NCBI GenBank assembly: GCA_015680685.1
Contig: MNCI01024352.1
Coordinates: 259,086-282,797, forward strand
Direction: 5' to 3'
Source of the DNA: Gnetum montanum
Taxonomy: Eukaryota > Streptophyta > Gnetopsida > Gnetales > Gnetaceae
Length of the DNA: 23,712 nucleotides
This document shows positions 9,801-18,940 of the stretch, piece by piece; position 1 is the stretch's first letter; every line of letters begins with the position of its first letter. A program made the translations under genes and the position numbers. Under the pieces are notes generated by a model, which was given only the letters and a program-made list of their open reading frames with translations, was not told the DNA's origin and did no database searches.

Positions 9801-9868
9801 GCCATTGCTCTGATACTTACAAAAATCTGCAGTCGAGATGCCGAGACCCAAAATTTTGTGGTGTTTCA

Positions 9869-10355
9869 GCCGGGTTGGCTACCGTGGTGTCCAACAAGTT
9901 GCAATTATAGGTAGTGTGTTGGGCAGTGTATAACAAGGCCACATCAATGTGCAACAGTGTCTGGTGGTGTCCCAAAGTTTGTCAAGATGAGAAGGATGCT
10001 TAGGTGCAAGAGTGCCAATGCCAAAATGCCAACTACTAAATGGAAGTGTCAACCCCTAAAACATGAAGTGCAGGGGTATTTATAGGATTAGGGTTAGCAT
10101 GAATCACAAATTAGGTGCCACGTGGCAGAGGGGTAGTTGGGACTACACTAGCCCCTAACTACACTCCCACTGAAGCAAAATGGTATTCTACTAGTGTGCT
10201 CTAATGGACCCTGTGAGACTACTAGTGTGCAAGTGTTAAACAAATTACGATGTACCCAAAAATAGTGCAATTTAGAGACTATACTCCAAGACTATACTGC
10301 CCACTCTCTCGAGTGGTGTCAAGCGTAGGTACACTTTAAGGATGAGTTCATTTCA
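9869..10355 (-). mobile_element. Element B, 3' LTR, second part (after element A)
   Basis: The first five bases, GCCGG, repeat the GCTGG at 1708-1712. From 9874 the sequence matches the right B LTR from about 17650 (GTTGG(C/T)...CGTGGTGTCCAA) to about 18135 (GGTACACTTTAAGG). It then jumps to the LTR end, CATTTCA at 10349-10355. About 650 bp present in the 5' LTR, the palindrome array, is therefore absent here. The TATA box on the minus strand is CTATAAATACC (10085-10075), with CTAACCCTAA just upstream. Confidence 0.88.
10075..10097 (-). promoter_or_regulatory. U3 TATA box with telo-box-like motif, element B 3' LTR
   Basis: On the minus strand CTAACCCTAA lies two bases from CCTATAAATACC. The same pair in element A and, with one change, in the other B LTR shows it is inherited in this lineage. 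Confidence 0.7.
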
Positions 10356-10387
10356 AATAGTCATAGTCACATTATTCCCATGATAGT

Positions 10388-12227
10388 GTGGGCAACTATT
10401 CCCCAACTATTATTGGAAACATGAACAGGGTCAACTATCACATTGTAGAAATAGTGGGGCCTTCCAAGATGAAGATCAAGAGGCAGCACCCAGCAAAGGA
10501 GGTTGCCCCTATGGTTGAACAAGCAAGCTCCAAGAAAATCTACCTCAAGATACCCACTTTGCACACGAATGTTGCAAGTTAGTTCATGTGTAGATGCATT
10601 TGTTTTTAAATTTTCTATGTTTATAATTTTTTATGTTTTTTCTTATTATCTTACAGTAATGCTACTATGCTATTTTTGTCAATTAGGTCAGAGGGCTGCC
10701 AAAGCAATAGCAGTAACAGTGGTAGAGATGACCCCTCCTCAAGTTCAGGAGGAGGAGGCACCCAGGGAGCAACTGCATGAGGCCACGGAGGCCTTCCAAT
10801 AGTTTGATGTAAAGGGGCTATTCCACCCTGATGAGGGTGATTTTTCCAACCTCTTTGACAATGTGAAGCTAGGAGATCCCCCTGCAGTCACACCCGAGGG
10901 CCTACTTAGTAAGCGCTTTATGTTGTCATTTGTTTTTGTTCTTTCACTCTTGCATCTTTGGTTGTTTAGGTGTTGCTAAGTATTGCATCATGTCAGGTTA
11001 TAGCCTCGGACGTTCCTACCAACAATCCACCACCTACACCTACCCATCGCATGAAGTTGTGGGTTGAGACGCTACACAAATTCACCTTCATGGAAGGCAT
11101 AGTTGAGGACATGATGGATCGCATATAGTAGGTGAATCTCGAGCTTGGTATGCATGTTATTTTGCTTCTGTTGCTTTACCAATTTTATTCTTAGTCTATG
11201 GTTAATGTTGATTTTCTTATTGCATGCCAACAAGTTCTAAGCTTCACTAGGATTTGAATCGAGCGGCCAAAGTGGATGTCATTCCCAAGTATCCCCCTAA
11301 AATTGAGTAGGTGCCTCACCGCATGTACGAGGTAGATAGCAAGTGTGCAATTTCTAGCATGAAAGTGTCATGTAGGCACTCAAACGAGCACATGTAAAAA
11401 TGTGTACACAAGCTTCGGGAGATGATAGCGAGCCAAAATGAGAAGATTAGAGACCTTCAGTCTTGATATGATTTTCTATTATCTTGGACATGGAGAGATG
11501 GTACTTGGTGGACTGCAGAGATTGATTATGCCAAGTACTAGTTAGTGATTTGAGGCAAAAATGAGGCCACCCGAGAGATCATCAAGTAGAGGCTACAGAT
11601 GGATTTTCTTACTTGGAAGGGCTAGGAGTGGAAGAGCTTCAACACTAAGGTGTGTAAGTGGGGACACATGCAAAAGAACCACAAACACCACTACAGGTGT
11701 GAGTAAGATGCATATCCACGAGAACTCAAAGAGGAGTTCGTTAAAGCTTGCTACCTTAAGTTGTTCATTGAGGCGATTGGCAACAGTCAAGCTTTTGAGA
11801 TATTCACCCACCACACAATGGTTAGTGGTTCTCCTAAGCAGGAGATTTCCATGCCCTTAGGGGAGACTTTGTCTACCATGTTTTCTATGTAGCCACCCGC
11901 ATGGACCACCGTGGATGAAGATAAGACCCTTGCAAGTGTTGACTTCAACCAGGAAGACTAGATGTGGCTATCAGAGGCTGAGATCCTTTGATGCTTAGAG
12001 AAGGGCCTTGATAGAATACCTCCAAACATGGTCAATGTGAGATCCTCTCAAGTTAGATCTTTTATGCTTTTTTATGTTAGTTGTATATTGTACATTTGCT
12101 TATAGTTTTATGTTTCAATGCCATTGTTGACAAGTACCAAGCAATGTTACAGGCCCTAGTGACACAACGAAAGAAGAAGAGCCTCCACCCCCACCTAGTG
12201 CCACTAGTTAGGCAAATCTTGATGTAG
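10388..12227 (+). pseudogene. Decayed multi-exon gene of unknown function, antisense within element B
   Basis: I do not recognise the product. The plus strand reads as exons separated by AT-rich introns with GT-AG ends. Exon 1 is about 10388-10577 (true start unknown). Exon 2 is 10687-10908, exon 3 is 11004-11147 and exon 4 is 11251-12036. A possible last exon runs from 12153 to a TAG at 12227. Joins 1-2 and 2-3 are phase-compatible (one base plus two). Join 3-4 is not, so its acceptor or an indel is uncertain. Visible pieces include a Lys-rich KMKIKRQHPAKE, an acidic FHPDEGDFSNLFDN, a Pro-rich TNNPPPTPTHRMK, then in exon 4 WRDGTWWTAEIDYAKY and VCKWGHMQKNHKHHYRC, whose Cys/His spacing recalls a metal-binding site. 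About fourteen in-frame stops make it a pseudogene. It lies between B's minisatellite and 3' LTR, opposite to gag-pro, so it may be an antisense extra gene or a captured host gene. Confidence 0.68.
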
Positions 12228-12404
12228 CCCTGCCATTGGGGCATTTTTGTATTTTTTGTATTTTTGTGGTGTAGTGCAGATGACATGTACTATTCTATCT
12301 TTTATGAGATGTAGTAAATCTTTGCTACGTGTAGTGTATCATGAGTAGACTTTTATATTTATTTGCTATGTTTTTACTATGTGTTGTCATGAGTTAATGC
12401 GATC
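12228..12404 (-). other. AT-rich spacer between the antisense gene and the minisatellite
   Basis: There is no reading frame or motif of note. It may hold the 3' end and polyadenylation region of the plus-strand gene: TTTTTGTATTTTTTGTATTTTTGTGG is T-rich and follows the last stop. It ends near the first minisatellite unit. Confidence 0.4.
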
Positions 12405-12725
12405 AGGCTATAGCAATTGCTAGTTTTAGGCCATTTTGGGCCACCTGTGTAGATAACATTTTGATAGTTTTAGGCCATTCCAGGTCCTAGTGATAGTTTA
12501 AGGCCATTTTGAGCCATGCATTAGCAAAAAAGTTTTGCCAATTTTAGATCATGGTGGGCCATGCGATGCCAGTTTTAGGCCTTAGTAGTGCAATGGTTTA
12601 AGGCCTTTTTAGGTTGTAGGATGCAATTTAAGGTTGTGGGAGGTCATGCTGGTAGTTTTAGGCCATTTCAGACCATGCGATGAAAGAAGGAAAGATTACT
12701 AGTTTTAGGCCTTAGTGGGCCATGA
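12405..12725 (-). repeat. Degenerate minisatellite in element B, downstream of gag-pro
   Basis: About nine or ten units of roughly 30 to 40 bases occur, with a plus-strand core TAGTTTTAGGCCATTTTGGG followed by CCATGCGATG. Units vary (TTTAAGGCC, TTTTAGATC). It occupies the same place relative to gag-pro as the array at 3900-4345 in A, and the two share the TAGTTT(T/A)AGGCC core. Confidence 0.78.
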
Positions 12726-12904
12726 CATTTTGGAATCTTTGAACCTTATGATTTTTATGCATTTTGCTATTTTTATATGTAAACTAATTGCCAAAAGGTA
12801 CTTAAGTAGAAGTGTAAACTTAGTGAACATGCACAAGCGAAAGAAAGGAACATATGTAAAATAAACAATACAAAAAATGCTAACAACCAAGTTGACGTGA
12901 AATG

Positions 12905-13720
12905 CAATTAAAATGCAAACAAGCAAAGCATGTAGAAGTGGGGTAGGTAGGGACCCAGTGCCTATTGGACCAATGGAATGTCTTAGTTATGTAGTTGTTT
13001 CCTAATTCGATGTGGGTTAGGAAGCACATAGGGCTTGGAGGGTACGATATGGTATTTACCTTAACCTTTGTTAGCTATGTTGAAGGGAAATTTTGCCCAC
13101 AGAGCGTCTTTCAAAGGGTCAAGGGCTCCCGTTGGCTCTTCGGGTTAATCTGCTTTGCATTTTTTACCTTCGTCTTTTGTGAGAGATGTGTCATCAAGGA
13201 AGTCCACCTCTGACCCCTGTTCAACATCGATGTTGCTGATGATCAAACGGGCTACATTGTCACTGTGTATGATAACCTCTCGACCTTCACATGGAAAGTG
13301 GATTTCATGATGGATTAGGGAGGAGATGATCCACAATTGGGCTAACCAGGGCCTACTCAAGATTAGGTTGAAACCTGACATCTCCTCAACCACTATGAAC
13401 TCAGCAGTGGTGGAGAATTGCTCCCATGCCATAAAGGCTATCATGAAAGTTCCCCTTACGACAACACATGATCCATCAAAGGACTTTAAGCATGTTGTCT
13501 TTGTTGGTTAAAATTTGGTTAGCAAGACCTAGCTTGTCGACGATCATGTATGGGATGACATTGGTTACCACCCCATCGTCAACATGCACCCTGCAGATTC
13601 TGCATTCTCCCATGTGGATAGTGATGAACATCAGCATAGTATTGAATTGACCCTTCTTAGGATCCATATTAATCACCTCATCATGAAATGCCAGGGGTGT
13701 TGAACTCGATTCCTACGAGG
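12905..13720 (-). pseudogene. Element B retropepsin-like aspartic protease region
   Basis: On the minus strand the frame at 13676-13476 contains GECRICRVHVDDGVVTNVIP, with the active site VDDG, followed by VDKLGLANQ. A second frame (13444-13145) carries FIVVEEMSGFNLILSRPWLAQ, where the usual GRPWL has become SRPWL, then EIHFPCEGREVIIHSDN. The tail (about 13040-12950) has YVLPNPHRIRKQLHN, matching the tail in A. The two main frames differ, so at least one frameshift lies near 13440-13500. Stops also interrupt the tail. Its role would have been polyprotein processing. The catalytic segment is better preserved than in A. Confidence 0.85.
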
Positions 13721-14640
13721 GAGGAGGAAACATCACAGTGTGAATGGACTATTTGTCTACTGGGACGTCCTCCATGATAAGGATAGGGGTCAACATGCAC
13801 ACTAACACTTCATGATGGGCAGAGGAGGTCATTACTAAGTCATATAGGCTTAATGTTGTATTTTTTTTAAAGTCTTCTTGACTTGTGCCAATGCATCAAG
13901 GAAATCTTTGTCATTGTCTGTTACCTTGTTGTTGGTGGCTTTCATCTCCTCCATGTGACCTAAGAGACGAATCTCTCATGGAGGGGATTTGGGCCTTACT
14001 TGTTTTATTTTCTTTAGAGCTTTAGTGCTCATTTTTTGGTTGCTAGTTGCCAAAGCCTTAGTGCTCTAGTATTGATTGTTGGTTTCTAGAGCCTCAGTGC
14101 TCTGTTGTTGCTTACTTGTTGCTGCAACCTCCTCAGTTGGTCAAGCCATTAGGATGGAAGACAAGGGGACAAGCTTTGGTGGGCCTAATGCCCTTTGCTC
14201 CTGGTATTGCCTAAGCATTCAATCGGTGAGATGCTTGTTATGCCTCATGGTTTGCCAGGTCATTTGTCTGTTGGTGTCACTTGTAGGATGGGATCTTTAG
14301 TAAGCAAGGGTCGATGCATTGCCCATTACTGGACTCCCAACAAGTGGGGAGTCTACAAGTTACAACACCCTTACAATCAAGGATGTTTGGGTTGTTGCAA
14401 CTACAACGTGCTACAAGGCCCTGACCACAAAGGGTATTATGGGTGCCCGAGGTGGTGCTATGATGACAAAAGGGATCCTCAAACTAGTTGATGTCGAGGA
14501 GGCCCTAATGTTACCAAAGGGCACATGAACCATGAATAATTCCCATGCCAATTCTACATTAGCATCAACACTGATGACATTGATGATGTACCCTGCACCA
14601 CTTGCATTGAGAGGGTACTTGTAAACCCCCATTGATTAGT
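13720..14640 (-). pseudogene. Element B gag-protease linker, heavily decayed
   Basis: Short stretches match A in order. HMEEMKATNN and NDKDFLDAL (about 13960-13880) answer to HMEEVKANTT and NDKDFVAAL in A (about 5455-5400). IPFVIIAPPRAPIIPFVV (about 14490-14430) answers to the PFVIKVPP repeats. Around 14020-14130 the plus-strand phrase GCCTTAGTGCTC/GCCTCAGTGCTCT is repeated about three times. Many stops and frame changes prevent a continuous reading. Confidence 0.6.
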
Positions 14641-16800
14641 TTTGGGGGCACACTAGGTTTGTAGCATCAAGGACCAACTTGCCCTTATCAATCATGCATT
14701 AGATGTCATCCTGCAAAGCCATGCAAAATTTTGTATCATGACCTTGTAGTTGGTGATATTGGCAAAATCGGTCCAATCCTAAATGCTTAGGGATCGAGGG
14801 CTTGTTAGGAAGTGTGGCTAAAGGATTTCTGAGGAGCTCGCAATATCAGTCATGTTGCTTGCGAGCGTCCTCGAACATTTGCTTAAACTAGATGTGTCTA
14901 GCATGAAGTAGTTGGTCCAATAACTCTGATCGCTTAGTGGACAATGGTGTATACTTCAAGTAATCCTTGCACTTGAAGTTAGGCCTTGTGGTAGCTGGTG
15001 CCATGACCACTAATGATGCGAACTAGTTATTTGTCATTGGGCTAGGGCTAGTCACCTTGTTGTTGTTGGTTAGGGCTTTAGATGGCTTGGCTATTGGTTT
15101 GGCACTGGCCATCTTAGCCTCGTTGGCCATCATTGCAACTGTTGTGGTTTCTTGTTTACCTTTGTCCTTATCTTTTTTCTTCTTCACATGTAGGTTTTTG
15201 TAGGCCACATAGGTTGGATCCTTGCTAGCCTCTACTACATCCTGAATGCTCTTAGTTTGAGCAAATACTTGACTCAGGGATTGCAAGCAAGGTAGTACAA
15301 TTTCAACTTGATAAAGTAGTTCACTGTGCCTTTGAAGATGGCCATCAGGTGCATTTCCACGATTAGCTCATAGATCTTGTTGAGTGATGCACTCCATCAC
15401 TGAATGAATTTTTTCACAGGCTCTAGGTATCCCTGATTTACTTACATTAGTTAGTCCAGGGTTACCTTAGACTTCAAGTTGTATTTGAAATGAGTGATGA
15501 ATTGGGTAAGAAATCCCTCCAAAGAAGTGATGGAGGCCATGGGGAGCACCTGGTACCAATCTAATGTCTTGCCAGTCAGGGACATGATGAACACTTGGAT
15601 GATGGCATTTGGCCATGCTTACAATAGAAGACATTTTGACCGAAAGATCACTAGATGGGCATTAGGGTCCCCTTCATTGTTGTATTTATTGAATTATGGG
15701 AGTAGGACCCTAGTGGGCAATGCTAGTGGTGGGACTACAGGACTAATTGGATCATCCTAATAAAAGTCCATCACATGGGCGATTTTTGAGGAGGCAGCCT
15801 TAAGTCACTTGACCTCTTTGGCAAGGCTTTGGATTAGCTAGAATTCTTGATCCAAGATAGGTGTGGTTGCAGTGGTGGGCTACATGGATTGTGCTACCCG
15901 TTGTAGTTGTTGGGTGACCGACAACCTGACTCCAGATTATGTGACCCCACGCGATGCTTGTTGCGTAGGTTGTGCCATGGACACAGCACTCAGGCCCCAC
16001 CACAAGTTTGTGGGTTGGGTCATTGTAAAAGGTGCCAACATAGCAGGTGGAACAAATGATGCCTGAGTCACATACGATGAGGAAGGAATGTGCATGGTGT
16101 GCACGTAGGGTTGCATAGGTGCAATGGTTACTGCTACTGAAGGCTAGATGACTTGAACAGGCTAAATGGGCTAAACAGGTTATGAAGGTTACATAGTGAT
16201 GGTGAAAGGCATGCTGAAGGGAAGGCTAAAGGAAGGAGTAGCATCTTGGTGTGTCCACGGCATGTGGTGAGTTGCCACCATAGGTGTTGACCTAGGTGGC
16301 AACACCAAGTTGCGAGACATCGGAGGAACAAGAGTAGAGGCTGTCTGTTGGAATGAGGCATGGAACGAGTTCTCATGCTTGGATTTAGCCTTGAAATTGT
16401 TGAGCTTCTCCTAAAGGGGCTCCTCATAGTCCATCCCTCCCTCATGGCTCATGTTGCAAACAAGGTTATCCAACATCCACTAATAATCTTCTGTGAGCCG
16501 AACATAGTCAAAATTGGAAGGAAGTCATTCCCTCCCGTTATAGTACATGATCTCATAAGTACATTTGGCTTTCATTTCTTGGTAGTCTAAAGGTAAACCT
16601 ACTTGGAGTTTTATGCAAATGAAGTTATATTGCTCATCATTGAGCACCATGACCTTAAGAGGCAGGTTGCGTTGCCTAAGAGATTGCCTTTGTGCCAGGA
16701 CAGGGTGCTTAGCCCCAAGAAGGTTAATCTATATTTCCCACTGAACGGGATGGACAACAATAGTGCTCGGATTAGAGGTCGAAGGCCATTTAGGGTTCAT
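14640..16800 (-). pseudogene. Element B gag (capsid and nucleocapsid) pseudogene
   Basis: I place the start at the ATG at 16800-16798, reading MNPKWPSTSNPST, parallel to A. It continues with QYNFICIKLQVGLPLDYQEM and FDYVRLTEDY (about 16640-16490), homologous to A's N-terminal part. A Met/Pro/Gln-rich section follows (about 16440-15800). The core (about 15690-15340) has GDPNAHLVIF, IMSLTGKTLDWY, FKYNLKS and NQGYLEPVKKF. Next come SLSQVFAQTKSIQD, DPTYVAYKN and a Lys-rich KKKKDKDKGK. The knuckle CQYHQLQGHDTKFC (CX2HX4HX4C) is at about 14765-14720. It has more stops than A. Several are at positions where A has Gln, for example LDQLMQV in A against two stops in B. Confidence 0.87.
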
Positions 16801-16935
16801 GATGCAAAGAAAAATGTAAAAGGTTGCTTATGCAAAATAAAAAGAAAAATGGCTAAGTATGCAACTACTAAGAAAACGACTAAGTGTAAAAATGCAAAAA
16901 AATGGCTAACTATAAATTGCTAAAAATAATGCTAA
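16800..16935 (-). repeat. AT-rich leader repeat of element B
   Basis: Degenerate units such as AAAAATGGCTAAGTATGCA, AAAACGACTAAGTGTAAAA and AAAAATGGCTAACTATAAA lie between the gag start and the primer-binding site. They correspond to the leader repeat of A. A phrase at about 16950-16990 (TTAGAGCTTACTACACTC, TAGCTACGCTC) resembles the U3 palindromes. Confidence 0.6.
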
Positions 16936-17147
16936 CTCTAGGACTATGCTTAGAGCTTACTACACTCACTACGTTGGAGCTAGCTACGCTCTATCAAGAA
17001 CCCAAAATTTGGCTGAGTGCAAGTTATGTGCTTTGGTGTTGTTTAGCGAGGTTTCAAGGGAACCAACAACGAGGTCTAATCTACACCAACGATGCAAAGA
17101 GCACATGAGGAAATAACCAAGGGATGGCTAAAGAAAAAAATGGCGAA

Positions 17148-17166
17148 GGCCCTCCTTCTACTGCCA
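17148..17166 (-). other. Primer-binding site of element B
   Basis: The minus strand reads TGGCAGTAGAAGGAGGGCC, six bases beyond the LTR end. It begins TGGC as expected for pairing with a tRNA ending GCCA. It shares the GGAGGGCC tail with A's site. The tRNA is not identified. Confidence 0.68.
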
Positions 17167-17842
17167 AAAAATTGTAGCAACCAAAATTGTTGGAGACTAG
17201 AACAGGACATCAAGAGGTCCAAAATTGCACAGTCTTTACCCCACTCCCACGTGAGGACCTATTGGGAAACAGAAGTGGGGTGCCTAGGATGATCTTGTCA
17301 ATTGAACTTAAACTTACGAGTGTTACGATGGAATGAGTGTTAATGAACTTAATATAATGTTTCACAGTGTTTGCAGGTGTGAGCGTAGTAGGTGTTTTGG
17401 ACATGAAAATAAGGATGTGAATGTGTGAATATGTGCTTAAATAGTGAAAAATGCAAGAAAAAATGCTAAAAATATGCAAGATGTAGGAAAAAGAGAAAGC
17501 AACACCACCCCAAATGGGGGGAGTGTAGTCAATTATAAAGAAAATTTTAAGAGGTACGCAATGTACAACAAGTGCAGTAAGTAGCATAGTCATAATCTTA
17601 GGGTGCCTAGCTATGAAGAACTAACATTTTCATGGAGTCTAAGCCTATTGGGTTGGTTGTCGTGGTGTCCAATGGGCTGCAATTGTAGGTGGTGTGTTGG
17701 GCAATGTACAACGAGGCCACAATGGTGTACAACAGTGTCCCAAAGCTTGTCAAGATGCAAAAGGTGCTTGGGTGCAAGAGTGCCAATGCCAAAATGCCAA
17801 CTACTAAATGGAAATGCTAACCCCTAAAACATGAAGCGTTGG

Positions 17843-17866
17843 GGTATTTATAGGATTAAGGTTAGC
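17843..17866 (-). promoter_or_regulatory. U3 TATA box, element B 5' LTR
   Basis: CTATAAATACC on the minus strand is preceded by CTAACCTTAAT, a one-base-altered version of the CTAACCCTAA seen in B's other LTR. This copy would drive element B. Confidence 0.7.
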
Positions 17867-18234
17867 ATGAGTCATAGATCGGGTGCCACATGGTAAAGGG
17901 GTAACTAGGACTACGCTAGCCCCTGACTACACTTCCACTGAAGCAAAATGGTGTTCTACTAGTGTGCTCTAATGGACCTTGTGAGATTGCCAAACTATGA
18001 CTATGTTGTTGAGACTACATATGCAAGTGTTAAACAAACTGCAACTTACCTAAAAATAGTGTAATTTGGAGACTACACTCTAGGACTAGGCTGTCCACTC
18101 TTTCGAGTGGTGTCGAGTGTAGGTACACTTTAAGGGCAAATGGGGGTGTGAAAGGGGCAAAACTTGTTGATCCTACTTGCCGAAAGAATGTTGGAGCTAA
18201 GATGTAAGCCAATGCTAAGTTTTAGAGGCTTCTC

Positions 18235-18740
18235 GAGGTAGTTTCGGCAAACTATGCTGACTACGCTCTAGAGTGTAGCCTTAAGAGTTAGGCAAATCTT
18301 GCTAGAAAATGATGCTTTATGCAAGCTACACTAGCTACACTCTAGAGCATAGTTCCATAGGTGTGAACGTAGCCTTGACACTTGGAAAACATGTGGTGAA
18401 GATGATGTGCCCATGCAGACTACACTAACTACACTTTGGAGCATAGTAGGGAGCATAGGCTCAGGAGTTAGAAAATCTACTAAACTATTTTTTCCATCCC
18501 ATACATGCTCAGTAGCCTCTAGCTTGACACATAAGCAAACTTGCAAAATTGGTCATTCCAAGGTTGAGTATGCTAACTACACTCTAGAGCGTAGTCTCGA
18601 TAAGGTGAGCATAGTTAGGATAATTAGAAAAATTTGTAGCTGCTATTGACACTTAGAAAACTTTGTAAATCTAGATTTTTAATGCCAACTACACTAACTA
18701 CGCTCTAGAGTGTAGTTCCAGCAGTGGGGGCATAGTCTCA
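18235..18740. repeat. Palindrome array in U3 of element B 5' LTR
   Basis: Five spaced copies of the 18-base palindrome CTACRCTCTAGAGYGTAG are present. They are at 18261-18278, 18335-18352, 18429-18446 (degenerate), 18577-18594 and 18698-18715. The spacing is about 75 to 150 bp. Flanking phrases such as GACACTTAGAAAA and GCTAACTACACT or GACTACACTAACT recur. The core CTCTAGAG differs from the GCGCTAC core of A, but the flanking CTAC/GTAG arms are shared. Confidence 0.83.
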
Positions 18741-18821
18741 ACACTTGACAAAATTTGCCAAGTTTTAACACTTAGCCAAATTGGAGTTAAGACTCGGGAG
18801 CCCAAATTTGATGATGTTTCA

Positions 18822-18940
18822 AATGTTAGTGTTACCTAGGGTGTTTACTTCTCTTATCATAAATAACCCATTTTGTAAAAATTGTAATTCCATACATTTG
18901 GGCACTCAAAGTCTGTATGTTCCATTTGAGTTAGTTTATA
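18822..18940. other. Right target duplication of B (AATGT) and short flank
   Basis: AATGT at 18822-18826 pairs with GATGT at 1175-1179. The following 114 bases are the original right flank of B up to the start of LTR C1. I see no feature in them. Confidence 0.55.

Larger units (their letters stand above)
1713..9868 (-). mobile_element. Element A: non-autonomous Ty3/gypsy LTR retrotransposon (gag-pro only), nested in element B
   Basis: This is a complete but decayed LTR retrotransposon read on the minus strand. It has a 5' LTR (8735-9868), primer-binding site (8711-8729), leader with repeats, gag-pro frame (about 8361-4435), minisatellite (3900-4345), polypurine tract (about 2763-2776) and 3' LTR (1713-2762). 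The target duplication is GCTGG (1708-1712) and GCCGG (9869-9873). Removing the element joins two pieces that match the uninterrupted B LTR. In about 230 aligned LTR bases compared by eye I count about 17 differences, mostly transitions. No reverse transcriptase, RNase H or integrase is visible in the roughly 1.7 kb between the protease and the 3' LTR, so it probably depended on a partner's enzymes in trans. Confidence 0.93.
8735..9868 (-). repeat. Element A 5' LTR (right copy, 1134 bp)
   Basis: It pairs with 1713-2762. Its inner end reads TACAGCAACAG, where the other A and B LTR copies start TGTAG, so the terminal TG has mutated. Its outer end is GTGTTTCA. The minus-strand TATA box CTATAAATACC is at 9396-9386, with CTAACCCTAG just upstream (9408-9399). 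The palindrome array is longer than in the left copy, which accounts for most of the size difference. Confidence 0.93.
17173..18821 (-). mobile_element. Element B 5' LTR (right copy, 1649 bp)
   Basis: It starts TGTAGCAACC and ends GATGTTTCA, giving TG...CA ends. Its first part matches 1180-1707 and its middle matches 9874-10340. The last 650 bp or so, with the palindrome array, has no counterpart in B's own 3' LTR. Its terminal phrase (CACTTAG, AAGACTC...CCCAAATTT, TTTCA) does resemble the end of the A LTRs. On the minus strand the TATA box is CCTATAAATACC (about 17854-17843). Transcription therefore runs leftwards into the leader and gag. Confidence 0.88.

Noticed and set aside
14076-14300. 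Plus-strand frames in element B with hydrophobic, Cys-rich translations (also 14195-14491, 15494-15760)
   Set aside because: They are complements of the decayed gag and linker, with no homology and no independent start context.
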